From assembly GCA_024998705.1 (NCBI GenBank), contig JACOEF010000275.1, forward strand, positions 1-5,605: a stretch of 5,605 nt of DNA, given 5' to 3'. The notes under the pieces were generated by a model. The model made no database searches, was not told where the DNA came from, and was given only the letters and a program-made list of their open reading frames with translations. The stretch is from Nitrospira sp. Its GTDB lineage: Bacteria > Nitrospirota > Nitrospiria > Nitrospirales > Nitrospiraceae. Positions 1 through 5,605 of the stretch are shown here, piece by piece; position 1 is the first letter of the stretch; every line of letters begins with the position of its first letter. A program made the position numbers and the translations under genes.

Positions 1-1
1 G

Positions 2-133
2 CTGTATGTCGAGGGCGACAACCACATCGCCAAGACCGTGTATGAGCGAGTCGGACTCACACCGTCCGGCTACCACGTGTATGAATGTGACTTTATCTTA
101 CCTAAGACCCATACCACCGGCGACCAAGCATAA
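2..133 (+). CDS. GNAT-family N-acetyltransferase, C-terminal fragment
   Basis: Only the last 43 residues are in the window; the 5' part lies before base 1. Seen: the fragment opens LYVEGDNHIAKTVYERVGL and ends at TAA 131-133. This matches the closing signature of GNAT acetyltransferases, a β-strand followed by Asn (visible residue 7), Ala (10), a Tyr (14) that often acts as general acid, and a Gly-hydrophobic turn (18-19). The family transfers an acetyl group from acetyl-CoA to an amine, usually in the cytoplasm. The substrate cannot be read from this fragment because the acetyl-CoA-binding loop and substrate pocket are missing. The downstream lipoprotein gene starts 37 bp after the stop with its own strong ribosome binding site, so co-transcription is possible but not shown. 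Confidence 0.8.
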   Translation: MYVEGDNHIAKTVYERVGLTPSGYHVYECDFILPKTHTTGDQA

Positions 134-156
134 GCCCGCCCGATGGAGATCTGCAG

Positions 157-163
157 AAGGAGG
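157..163 (+). promoter_or_regulatory. Ribosome binding site deciding the start of the first lipoprotein
   Basis: AAGGAGG lies 7 bp before ATG 171. It is close to the ideal anti-Shine-Dalgarno match. It sets the start at 171, although the frame stays open upstream to base 6, and that start places the signal peptide exactly at the N-terminus. Confidence 0.85.
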
Positions 164-170
164 ATCGCAC

Positions 171-551
171 ATGCGACGAGTGAGTATGCTCCTGGTCATG
201 ATGATGCTGACGCTGAATGCTTGCGCATTCAGCCGCGGCACACTTGGCGACGAGATCAAGACCGAGACCGTCAATCTGATCAAAAAAGGTGTCACCACCA
301 GGGCTGAGGTCCTAGCTCTCCTCGGCGCTCCCGACCGACTTCTTCAACTGAACGGGCGGGACCTCTTTCAATACTACCGGTACGATGCCAAGGTCGGCAG
401 CCTGTTGTTGATCGTCGCTAATTTTTCCCGTGTCTCAATTAAAAGCGATGATCTGTTTGTGGTGATCGCCCGCGAAGGAACAGTCGAAGAGGTGATTGCG
501 TCAAAACGCACCGAGGGACTGGAATTTCGTTTCTGGCCGTTCGGGGACTGA
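171..551 (+). CDS. SmpA/OmlA (BamE-like) domain lipoprotein, 126 aa
   Basis: Seen: the N-terminus has two Arg (2-3), a hydrophobic Met/Leu-rich stretch (about 6-15) and the lipobox L-N-A-C with Cys18, so a lipid-anchored envelope protein is expected. Asn at -2 of the lipobox is less usual but tolerated. The mature part carries GVTTRAEVLALLGAPD (residues 40-55), the helix-turn signature of the SmpA/OmlA/BamE fold, followed by FQYYRYDAK and β-strand-like segments. Known: BamE itself is an accessory lipoprotein of the β-barrel assembly machine, but many proteins with this motif have other or unknown roles, so bamE is not claimed. The next gene encodes a relative with the same motif at the same spacing and begins 4 bp after this stop; the two are almost certainly one transcript. 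The longer reading from base 6 runs through the acetyltransferase end in another frame and is rejected. Confidence 0.8.
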   Translation: MRRVSMLLVMMMLTLNACAFSRGTLGDEIKTETVNLIKKGVTTRAEVLALLGAPDRLLQLNGRDLFQYYRYDAKVGSLLLIVANFSRVSIKSDDLFVVIAREGTVEEVIASKRTEGLEFRFWPFGD

Positions 552-555
552 TATC

Positions 556-978
556 GTGACTTCCTGGAGCCGCTCCCTCACACTCCTTTTTTCCCTGGTC
601 CTTGCGGCGGCCCTGTCCGGCTGTAACGTGGCTCGCCTGACGATCAATACACCATTGACGTCAGACTCGGTGGCCTTCATCACGGAAGGCCGCACCACAC
701 TGGCGGATGTGATCGCCACGCTGGGGGCACCGGACTCCATGACCGATGCGGAAGCAGGAACCCTTGTGACCTACCGGTTCCTCGACGCCAAATATTCCCG
801 GGTGAATTTCGGATGGCTGCTGAAACCCTGGTCGCCGGTGGATCCCGACCTCGTCTTCTCACGCTCCGGCCTGGGCACAGATGCGTTTGAGCTCCTGTGC
901 GACAACAACTGGATCGTGACCCACCAGGCCTTCGTACGTCACCGCCCGGCGCCGCCATTTACTCCCTATCCGTTCTGA
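556..978 (+). CDS. Second SmpA/OmlA-like lipoprotein, 140 aa, GTG start
   Basis: Seen: from GTG 556 the protein begins MTSWSRSLTLLFSLVLAAALSGC, an orthodox lipoprotein signal with lipobox L-S-G-C and Cys23. A GGGG at 543-546 is a weak ribosome binding site. An ATG at 496 in frame would add 20 polar residues before the signal and overlap the previous gene by 56 bp, so it is disfavoured. Residues 45-60 (GRTTLADVIATLGAPD) match the motif of the upstream lipoprotein residue for residue in spacing, and both follow it with a Tyr-rich strand and a D-A-K. The C-terminus diverges: it holds a second Cys (115) and ends in a Pro-rich tail (PAPPFTPYPF). The likely location is the inner leaflet of the outer membrane. 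The pair looks like an old tandem duplication; the function is unknown beyond resemblance to BamE-like envelope lipoproteins. Confidence 0.75.
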   Translation: MTSWSRSLTLLFSLVLAAALSGCNVARLTINTPLTSDSVAFITEGRTTLADVIATLGAPDSMTDAEAGTLVTYRFLDAKYSRVNFGWLLKPWSPVDPDLVFSRSGLGTDAFELLCDNNWIVTHQAFVRHRPAPPFTPYPF

Positions 979-1008
979 TCCTGCCGCTGAGAGGTCGACC
1001 TCGATGAA

Positions 1009-1037
1009 TTGCTGCCTCCCATACATCTGGTTATAAT
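1009..1037 (+). promoter_or_regulatory. Candidate σ70-type promoter before the LOG gene
   Basis: A perfect -10 box TATAAT (1032-1037) stands 17 bp after TTGCTG (1009-1014), which matches the first three positions of the -35 consensus TTGACA. Transcription would be expected to begin around 1043-1045, at or next to the ATG at 1045, giving a leaderless or nearly leaderless message. No Shine-Dalgarno sequence is visible before either in-frame ATG (1036, 1045), which agrees with this. A chance match cannot be excluded. Confidence 0.4.
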
Positions 1038-1044
1038 GCCGCTC

Positions 1045-1902
1045 ATGGGTGCAGGTTCTTCCGACGACTCACCGGGCCAAGAGACCCCTGGCTCGTCCTC
1101 CTCATATATCCCAGCCGATCGCGACATCGACTTTCTCCAACGCGACGAACTCCGCCCACTGCGCCTCGGGCTGGAGCTCCTCAAGCCGGAACTGATACAA
1201 ACCGATCAAGGTATTCGTTCGACGATTGTGGTCTTTGGTAGTGCAAGACTGCTGGAGCCCACTCGCGCGCGCCGAGCCCTTGAACACGCCTCTGCAGAAT
1301 CAAAGGCCTTCCCCGACGATCGAATCCGCCAGCAACGTCTCGCCGTAGCCGAACGTCGTCTTGCGCTTGCGCGTTATTATGATGTCGCCCGGGAGTTCGG
1401 CCGGCTTGTGTCCTCAACCTGCCAGATTGATGGACAATGCGACTACGTGATCGTCACGGGCGGAGGCCCCGGGATTATGGAGGCGGCCAATCGTGGCGCA
1501 GCGGATGTGGGCGCGAAATCGATGGGTCTCAACATCACGCTCCCTCACGAACAACAACCGAATCCTTACATCACCCCGGATCTCTGTTTTCAGTTCCGAT
1601 ATTTCGCACTCCGCAAGATGCATTTTCTCCTCCGCGCCCGAGCCCTGGTCGTCTTTCCAGGCGGGTTCGGCACACTCGACGAACTCTTTGAGACGTTAAC
1701 CTTGCTCCAGACCGGCAAAACGCGCAACATCACGATCATCTTGATGGGACAAGCGTTTTGGGAGCGGCTCATCAATTGGCAACTCTTGATCGAAGAGGGG
1801 CTCGTCAGCCCCGAGGACCTCTCGCTGTTCCATTTCGCAGAAACGGCACAGCAAGCCTGGGACCTCATCAACCGGAACCACGGAGGGCCTACCACCCAAT
1901 GA
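1045..1902 (+). CDS. LOG-family protein (TIGR00730-type, cytokinin riboside 5'-monophosphate phosphoribohydrolase-like), 285 aa
   Basis: Seen: a Rossmann-like protein with strand IRSTIVVFGSAR (about 53-64), glycine loop GGGPGIMEAANRGA (139-152), an Arg-Lys pair in YFALRKMHF, and the family signature PGGFGTLDE (205-213). Known: these last two elements form the nucleotide-monophosphate site of LOG enzymes, which hydrolyse the N-glycosidic bond of (modified) nucleoside 5'-monophosphates to release base and ribose 5-phosphate; old annotations as 'lysine decarboxylase' are wrong. It is larger than the compact ~180-200 aa LOG proteins because of a Ser/Gly-rich N-terminus and a charged, helical insert (about 65-130) between the first two strands; the PHEQQPNPY segment supports this larger bacterial subfamily. 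The substrate is unknown. The start is uncertain: TTG 1009, ATG 1036 and ATG 1045 are in frame and none has a clear ribosome binding site; 1045 is preferred because of the promoter placement. The stop overlaps the next start (ATGA). Confidence 0.88.
   Translation: MGAGSSDDSPGQETPGSSSSYIPADRDIDFLQRDELRPLRLGLELLKPELIQTDQGIRSTIVVFGSARLLEPTRARRALEHASAESKAFPDDRIRQQRLAVAERRLALARYYDVAREFGRLVSSTCQIDGQCDYVIVTGGGPGIMEAANRGAADVGAKSMGLNITLPHEQQPNPYITPDLCFQFRYFALRKMHFLLRARALVVFPGGFGTLDELFETLTLLQTGKTRNITIILMGQAFWERLINWQLLIEEGLVSPEDLSLFHFAETAQQAWDLINRNHGGPTTQ
1882..1887 (+). promoter_or_regulatory. Ribosome binding site of the β-CASP gene, inside the LOG gene
   Basis: GGAGGG lies 11-12 bp before ATG 1899, within the last codons of the LOG gene. 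It fixes the start at 1899, although the frame is open upstream to 1758. With the ATGA stop/start overlap it points to translational coupling. Confidence 0.65.
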
Positions 1903-3296
1903 AACTCTCATTCCATGGGGCCGCACGATCCGTGACGGGAAGCCGACACCTCCTCGAAATGCCCGGCAGCAACATCCTCATGGATCGCGGACTCTTTCAG
2001 GGGCAACGTCAGGAAGCAGACCGCCAAAACCGGTTTCTGGGATTCGACCCGCGCTCGATCCAAGCCGTGCTCTTGTCACATGCCCACATCGACCATTCCG
2101 GAGCCCTGCCCGTGCTGGGCAAACATCAGTTTCGCGGGGCGGTGCACATGACTCGTGCGACCGCCGATCTTGCTGCGGTGATGCTGGAAGATTCCGCCCG
2201 CCTGCAGGAAAACGACTGCGCCTATTTGAACCGGAAGGAAAAGCGGCGCGGGAAGCGCTGCCTCCAACCCTTTTACGAAAGCCGCGATGCCCGCGCCATC
2301 ATCCGTCGCTTCGTCGGCGCCCGCTACAACGACCCGATTAAAGTAACCCCACGTGTCACCGCGTCCTTCCACGACGTCGGCCATATCCTAGGATCCGCCG
2401 CCATTCGCCTCAAATATTCCGCGCGCGGCAACAGTACGACGGTGCTCTTTTCGGGCGATCTCGGGCGCTCGCAAATGCCGATCCTCCGCGATCCCACTCC
2501 GCCGCCAAGCTGTGATGTGCTGATCATCGAATCCACCTACGGCGACCGCCTGCACGAAGAGGCCGGGGAAGCGTTGACCCAAAAAGCCCAGCAACTGGTC
2601 GCCCATGCCAAAGAGCAGAAGAGCAAGATCATCGTGCCCGCGTTCGCGCTCGGGCGCACGCAAGACCTGGTCATGCGGATCAAACGATTGGTGGCGGAAG
2701 GGAGAATCGACCCGCTCCCGATTTATATCGACTCGCCTCTGGCTTCGAAGGTCACAGACGTCTTTCGAAAACATCCCGAGTGTTACGACGAAGAAACCTT
2801 CCGTACGTTCACGTCAGAAGGAGATCCCTTTGCGGCCCGATATATTCGCTATGTCTCCTCGCCGGAAGAAAGCCAACGATTAAATGAGCTGAAGGGCCCC
2901 TGTGTGATCATCGCCTCTTCCGGCATGTGCGAAGGAGGGCGTGTCGTGCACCATCTCAAACATGCCATCCAGGACGAAGCCAACATCATCGCCATCGTGG
3001 GATTTCAAGCTGAGCATACGCTGGGCCGCAGACTGGTCGAAGGATGGGATATCGTGCCGATCTTCGGGGTTCCGACACCACGCCGAGCCCAGGTGGTGGT
3101 CTTCAACGGGTTGTCGGCCCATGCCGACCGGAACGATCTGCTTGCGTATGTGCGGGCGATCTCCCCAGCCCCCCAGCAAGTGTTCGTGGTCCACGGAGAA
3201 GAAAAACAAGCCTTGTCGCTCGGCGCGGCCATTCAGACCGAACACCCCAATATGGCTGTCGTCGTTCCGGCCAAAGACAGTACCTACGAGATCTAG
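1899..3296 (+). CDS. MBL-fold / β-CASP metallohydrolase, RNA-specificity type (YSH1/CPSF73-like), 465 aa
   Basis: Seen: the metallo-β-lactamase zinc motif SHAHIDHSG gives His61, His63, Asp65 and His66; further ligands are His162 in GHILGSA and Asp187 in FSGDLGR. The β-CASP part follows with ESTYGDR, VPAFALGRTQ, YIDSPLA and SSGMCEGGR; GLSAHAD (His408) and VVHGEE (His432) complete the active site. All expected two-zinc residues are present, so it should be active. Known: this group includes the CPSF73 endonuclease, RNase J and bacterial/archaeal YSH1-like proteins that cut or trim RNA as endo- or 5'-exonucleases. There is no N-terminal KH domain as in archaeal aCPSF1 and no RNase J-type C-terminal extension; the length of about 465 aa is normal for the bacterial stand-alone form. 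No signal peptide, so cytoplasmic. Translation is probably coupled to the LOG gene. The physiological RNA target is not known; some relatives are annotated only as 'MBL fold metallo-hydrolase'. Confidence 0.93.
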   Translation: MKLSFHGAARSVTGSRHLLEMPGSNILMDRGLFQGQRQEADRQNRFLGFDPRSIQAVLLSHAHIDHSGALPVLGKHQFRGAVHMTRATADLAAVMLEDSARLQENDCAYLNRKEKRRGKRCLQPFYESRDARAIIRRFVGARYNDPIKVTPRVTASFHDVGHILGSAAIRLKYSARGNSTTVLFSGDLGRSQMPILRDPTPPPSCDVLIIESTYGDRLHEEAGEALTQKAQQLVAHAKEQKSKIIVPAFALGRTQDLVMRIKRLVAEGRIDPLPIYIDSPLASKVTDVFRKHPECYDEETFRTFTSEGDPFAARYIRYVSSPEESQRLNELKGPCVIIASSGMCEGGRVVHHLKHAIQDEANIIAIVGFQAEHTLGRRLVEGWDIVPIFGVPTPRRAQVVVFNGLSAHADRNDLLAYVRAISPAPQQVFVVHGEEKQALSLGAAIQTEHPNMAVVVPAKDSTYEI

Positions 3297-3323
3297 CCAC
3301 GCGTCTGAGGCGCACCCACTCAC

Positions 3324-3330
3324 GGAGGAA
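3324..3330 (+). promoter_or_regulatory. Ribosome binding site deciding the start of the P1 peptidase
   Basis: GGAGGAA precedes ATG 3341 by 10 bp. The frame is open upstream to 3044, inside the β-CASP gene, but only the start at 3341 has this site and puts the signal peptide at the N-terminus. Confidence 0.7.
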
Positions 3331-3340
3331 ATCGGCAGAC

Positions 3341-4606
3341 ATGAACCTCTCAAGAACGAGTGTCGATGCAGTCCTGTCCTGCGCCGTGATCCTTCTGGCG
3401 GCCTGCGCATCTCCGGCCTGGAGTCTGGACGGATCGCCCGATGCCGTGGCCCAGGGCCGAGTCCGCGCGCGTGCCTTGGGGCTGAACCTCGGACAATTTC
3501 AACCGGGCCCCCTGAATGCCATCACCGATGTGCCGGGCGTCAAAGTCGGGCAGGTGACGCTGACCCAGGGGGAGGGCCCTCTGCAACCCGGCCAGGGACC
3601 GGTCAGAACCGGCGTCACGGTCATCGTGCCGCGAGACGATGTGTGGCGCAAGAAAGTTCCGGCAGGAGCCTTCGTTCTGAACGGCACTGGTGAAATGACG
3701 GGACTGTCCTGGGTCGCGGAATCGGGTTTTCTCGAATACCCTATCGCGTTGACCAACACCCTCAACGTGCCCCGAGTGGCCAATGGTGTCATCAGCTGGA
3801 TGCTCACGCAATATCCGGGCATCGGCATCACCGATGACACCCTGACCCCCGTCGTGGCGGAATGCGACGATGGACGATTAAACGACATTCAGGGTCGTCA
3901 CGTCTCGGAAACCGATGTCATACGGGCGCTGAATGATGCGTCATCAGGCCCTGTCACGGAGGGGAGCGTGGGAGCCGGAACCGGCATGATTTCCTATGGA
4001 TTCAAAGGCGGCATCGGCACGGCCTCGCGGAGAATCCCTGATGCCAATGGAGGATTTACGATCGGGGTCTTGGTGAATGCGAATCATGGCCGCAGGTCCG
4101 AACTGACCATGGGCGGGGTGCCGGTTGGGCAACGGTACGACGCCGCAGGCCCGCAAGCCAGCCTGTCGCTGGAGCGGAATTCGAGCGCCACTCACGCCCC
4201 CCGCGAAGGAAGCAGCGGCAACGCCGAAGGGTCGATCATTGTCGTCATAGCCACCGATGCGCCGTTGGATAGCCGACAACTCACCCGCCTCGGAAAACGA
4301 GCCGCATTAGGACTCGCCCGCACCGGCCCAACCGCCCGCCACGGGAGCGGGGATTTCATGCTGGCCTTCTCCACCGGCAACGTCATCCCTCATTACCCGT
4401 CCAACCCCACCTTTTCACTCACTCATCTGGCCGATACCCATCTCAATCCGGTGATTACCGCCACGGTTGAGGCCACCGAAGAGGCGATTCTGAACGCCCT
4501 CACCGGGGCCACCACCGTCATCGGACGCGACGGGTCTCGGGCAGAAGCCATTTCCATCCCTCGCCTGCGAGAGATCCTCTCCGCCGGTGCCACACCCAGT
4601 CCCTAG
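3341..4606 (+). CDS. Exported P1-family (S58, DmpA/BapA-like) aminopeptidase, 421 aa
   Basis: Seen: a signal sequence covers residues 1-28. It contains a lipobox-like LAAC (Cys22) and also a possible signal peptidase I site after AWS (26-28), so it could be a lipoprotein or a soluble periplasmic protein. The body has the P1 signatures AITDVPGV (60-67), LNGTGEMTGL (113-122), TNT (138-140), AGTGM (212-216) with FKGGIGTASR, and GSIIVVIATDAPL, where Ser298 follows Gly297. Known: in DmpA and BapA the proenzyme cuts itself before the equivalent Ser, which becomes the N-terminal nucleophile of the β chain. Here that gives an α chain of up to about 270 residues after signal removal and a β chain of 124. 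HGSGD (Ser336, Asp338) lies 38-40 residues further on, as do the accessory active-site residues in BapA. Family members release N-terminal D- or β-amino acids or act on small peptides and amides; the substrate here is unknown. It lies 44 bp after the β-CASP gene and may share its transcript. Confidence 0.9.
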   Translation: MNLSRTSVDAVLSCAVILLAACASPAWSLDGSPDAVAQGRVRARALGLNLGQFQPGPLNAITDVPGVKVGQVTLTQGEGPLQPGQGPVRTGVTVIVPRDDVWRKKVPAGAFVLNGTGEMTGLSWVAESGFLEYPIALTNTLNVPRVANGVISWMLTQYPGIGITDDTLTPVVAECDDGRLNDIQGRHVSETDVIRALNDASSGPVTEGSVGAGTGMISYGFKGGIGTASRRIPDANGGFTIGVLVNANHGRRSELTMGGVPVGQRYDAAGPQASLSLERNSSATHAPREGSSGNAEGSIIVVIATDAPLDSRQLTRLGKRAALGLARTGPTARHGSGDFMLAFSTGNVIPHYPSNPTFSLTHLADTHLNPVITATVEATEEAILNALTGATTVIGRDGSRAEAISIPRLREILSAGATPSP

Positions 4607-4830
4607 CCCGCATGATTCATGACGGTTCGTCGCGAAATGGCGGAGTCGCGAAACGAGACGGGCGCGCGGAGCCGTGATGAAAGAAGGCATCCTTGAACAG
4701 AATGTCGACCGAGCGGCGAGCCCGCCCCTCGGCAGGCTGGTCGCAGCTGCAAATCCACAATTGCAGCAGCAGGGCTCGTGAATACTGCGGGCTAGCAACG
4801 CGCCAGCTTCCGTTCTGCGGCTCCGGCACC

Positions 4831-4859
4831 TTGCTTTTGCAAGGCCCCACAGCTATCCT
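4831..4859 (+). promoter_or_regulatory. Candidate σ70-type promoter for the small protein and FIST genes
   Basis: TTGCTT (4831-4836) and TATCCT (4854-4859) are separated by 17 bp and match the -35 and -10 consensus at 3 and 4 of 6 positions. Transcription would start near 4866 and leave a leader of about 25 bases. The -35 lies within the TTTT-loop hairpin (4829-4844). The match is weak and unproven. Confidence 0.3.
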
Positions 4860-4882
4860 TCTGTCTTGTCAGTATGTCATCC

Positions 4883-4888
4883 GGAGGG
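4883..4888 (+). promoter_or_regulatory. Ribosome binding site with unusually short spacing
   Basis: GGAGGG ends only 2 bp before ATG 4891 (5-9 bp is usual). No other start is available in frame nearby. The overlapping CCGGAG (4881-4886) is complementary to CTCCGG at 4821-4826, so the site could be masked in a folded leader. Confidence 0.5.
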
Positions 4889-4890
4889 CT

Positions 4891-5118
4891 ATGGCTGATT
4901 ATCCTATCGGAGGTGGCCTTACACTTCTGACCGCGCTCGAAAAGACTGGAAAGTTCGCAGAATTTTTACAAACACGCATGACGCAGGCGCTGGAAACCCA
5001 GGACCCGACCGAACTCCACTACTTGCTTGCCCAGCTTGATGATTACCATTCGTATATGTGGCGCTATTACAAGAAACTTGCGTCGGAGCGCCCTGAGCGC
5101 ATGAATCCAGGCGTCTAA
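4891..5118 (+). CDS. Small protein of unknown function, 75 aa
   Basis: I do not recognise this family. Seen: from ATG 4891 the protein begins MADYPIGGG, followed by two probably helical stretches (about 10-34 and 38-66). The second is amphipathic and rich in aromatic residues, YHSYMWRYYKK (about 53-63), and the C-terminus is polar (ERPERMNPGV). There is no signal peptide, no Cys and no membrane segment, so a soluble cytoplasmic protein or small partner subunit is expected. The frame extends upstream to 4693, but that part reads as Cys/Arg/Ser-rich noise without a ribosome binding site, so ATG 4891 is chosen; its GGAGGG is unusually close. It lies 47 bp before the FIST gene in the same direction and may be co-transcribed with it. 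The orderly composition and the presence of a Shine-Dalgarno sequence favour a real gene. Confidence 0.6.
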   Translation: MADYPIGGGLTLLTALEKTGKFAEFLQTRMTQALETQDPTELHYLLAQLDDYHSYMWRYYKKLASERPERMNPGV

Positions 5119-5165
5119 CCGCACCAGACAGGTCGCACCCCAATCCTATAGGCAAAGATCTACCG

Positions 5166-5605
5166 GTGATTCTCACACCTCCATCAACACTGCGGTTCGC
5201 GTCCGCCCTCACCCGCCAGGCGGACGCGCAGGCTGCCGCGGATGAACTGATCCGGAGCATTCGTGAGCAGTTGGGGGCCTCCCGCATTAACGTCGCCTTC
5301 CTGTTTATCTCCGCCCAACATGCGAACCAGGCCGATACGCTGTCACACGCGATTCGTGCAGCACTCGGCCCCGACACCCTGGTCGGCTGCACAGGAGAGG
5401 GAGTTATTGCCACCGGACGTGAAGTTGAAACGGGACCAGCCGCCACCCTCTGGGCGGCCCATCTGCCCGGAGTCATAGCCCATCCGTTACGACTGTCATT
5501 TTCAAGCGTCCACGATCAATTTTCACTGCATGATTGGCCGGAACTGGACTACGGAGGCGAGTCGGCTCCTCTCATGCTCCTCTTCGCAGATCCCTTCTCC
5601 ACCCC
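5166..5605 (+). CDS. FIST-domain protein, N-terminal part (cut by window end)
   Basis: Seen: from GTG 5166 an uninterrupted frame runs to the window end (146 complete codons). It begins MILTPPSTLRFASALTRQAD, then a helix (AAADELIRSIREQLG), a hydrophobic strand VAFLFIS (about 45-51), a helix HANQADTLSHAIRAALG, and the characteristic GCTGEG (74-79) followed by VIATGREVETGPA and ATLWAAHLPG. This order matches the FIST N-terminal domain. Known: FIST is a predicted small-ligand sensory domain, proposed to bind amino acids or similar compounds, found alone or linked to signalling domains such as histidine kinases and GGDEF/EAL modules; a FIST_C domain normally follows. Whether an output domain follows here lies outside the window. 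GTG is chosen because no ATG or TTG is available in frame near the domain start; its ribosome binding site is poor (AGG at about 5150-5152). There is no signal peptide, so cytoplasmic. Confidence 0.85.
   Translation, partial: MILTPPSTLRFASALTRQADAQAAADELIRSIREQLGASRINVAFLFISAQHANQADTLSHAIRAALGPDTLVGCTGEGVIATGREVETGPAATLWAAHLPGVIAHPLRLSFSSVHDQFSLHDWPELDYGGESAPLMLLFADPFST

Larger units (their letters stand above)
4607..4890 (+). other. Structured intergenic region, no convincing gene
   Basis: This 284-bp gap holds several self-complementary segments. TCGCGA 4630-4635 can pair with 4646-4651. CCGAG-c-GGCG (4710-4719) pairs with CGCC-c-CTCGG (4724-4733) around a 4-base loop with one mismatch. 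GCTGCAA 4746-4752 pairs with TTGCAGC 4761-4767. CCTTGC 4829-4834 pairs with GCAAGG 4839-4844 around TTTT. A perfect 8-bp long-range match, CGGAGCCG 4667-4674 with CGGCTCCG 4818-4825, could close a domain holding the second and third hairpins. CGAGCCC 4718-4724 can instead pair with GGGCTCG 4772-4778. Two tiny frames occur (4612-4677, 21 aa; 4677-4781, 34 aa) but lack ribosome binding sites. It might be a 5' leader, a small RNA, a dispersed repeat or decayed sequence. GC-rich DNA yields some such matches by chance. No run of T follows any hairpin, so a classic intrinsic terminator is not supported. Confidence 0.4.

Noticed and set aside
496..555. ATG 496 as the start of the second lipoprotein
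   Set aside because: It would put about 20 polar residues before the signal peptide and overlap the upstream gene; GTG 556 gives a standard lipoprotein signal.
2388..2774. Reverse-strand open frame of 128 aa within the β-CASP gene
   Set aside because: Antisense shadow of a gene with all its catalytic motifs on the + strand; frequent in GC-rich DNA.
4677..4781. 34-aa frame beginning MKEGILEQNVDRAASPP, preceded by a 21-aa frame at 4612-4677
   Set aside because: The composition looks protein-like in part, but there is no ribosome binding site, the frames are tiny and they lie across predicted hairpins. They could be relics of a repeated or decayed sequence; not supported as genes.
4415..4798. 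Reverse-strand open frame of 127 aa across the peptidase end and the gap
   Set aside because: Low-complexity Arg/Cys/Gly composition, half of it antisense to the well-supported peptidase, and no recognisable motif.
4829..4844. CCTTGC-TTTT-GCAAGG hairpin as an intrinsic terminator
   Set aside because: The stem is only 6 bp and is followed by CCCCAC rather than a T run, so it does not fit a Rho-independent terminator; the Ts are in the loop.
4693..4890. Upstream extension of the 75-aa protein in the same frame
   Set aside because: Cys/Arg/Ser-rich sequence without a ribosome binding site; the protein-like part begins at ATG 4891.

Overview
The window is GC-rich bacterial DNA with densely packed genes, all on the + strand. 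The protein set (LOG-family phosphoribohydrolase coupled to a β-CASP ribonuclease-like protein, an exported P1/DmpA-type peptidase, a FIST-domain protein and BamE-like small lipoproteins) and the base composition suggest a Gram-negative bacterium, quite possibly Nitrospira (Nitrospirota). That assignment rests on general resemblance only; no rRNA or other marker gene is present.

Layout: (1) 2-133, C-terminal end of a GNAT acetyltransferase. (2) 171-551 and 556-978, two adjacent, related, short outer-membrane-type lipoproteins carrying the same SmpA/OmlA (BamE-like) motif. (3) 1045-1902 and 1899-3296, a LOG-family protein overlapping by 4 bp (ATGA) with a metallo-β-lactamase/β-CASP RNase-like protein; a σ70-like promoter lies just before the first of these. 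(4) 3341-4606, an exported, self-processing P1-family (DmpA/BapA-like) aminopeptidase. (5) 4607-4890, 284 bp without a convincing gene but unusually rich in complementary segments. (6) 4891-5118, a 75-residue protein of unknown function, then from 5166 a FIST-domain protein cut by the window end.

Genes from 171 to 4606 are separated by -4 to 66 bp and could be read together, with an internal promoter before the LOG gene. The LOG/β-CASP overlap implies translational coupling and fits a shared role in nucleotide or RNA turnover, but this is inference. The small protein and FIST gene probably form a separate unit after the structured gap. No mobile element, CRISPR array, tRNA or rRNA was found. 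Most of the window is ordinary; the structured gap at 4607-4890 is the part most worth a second look.
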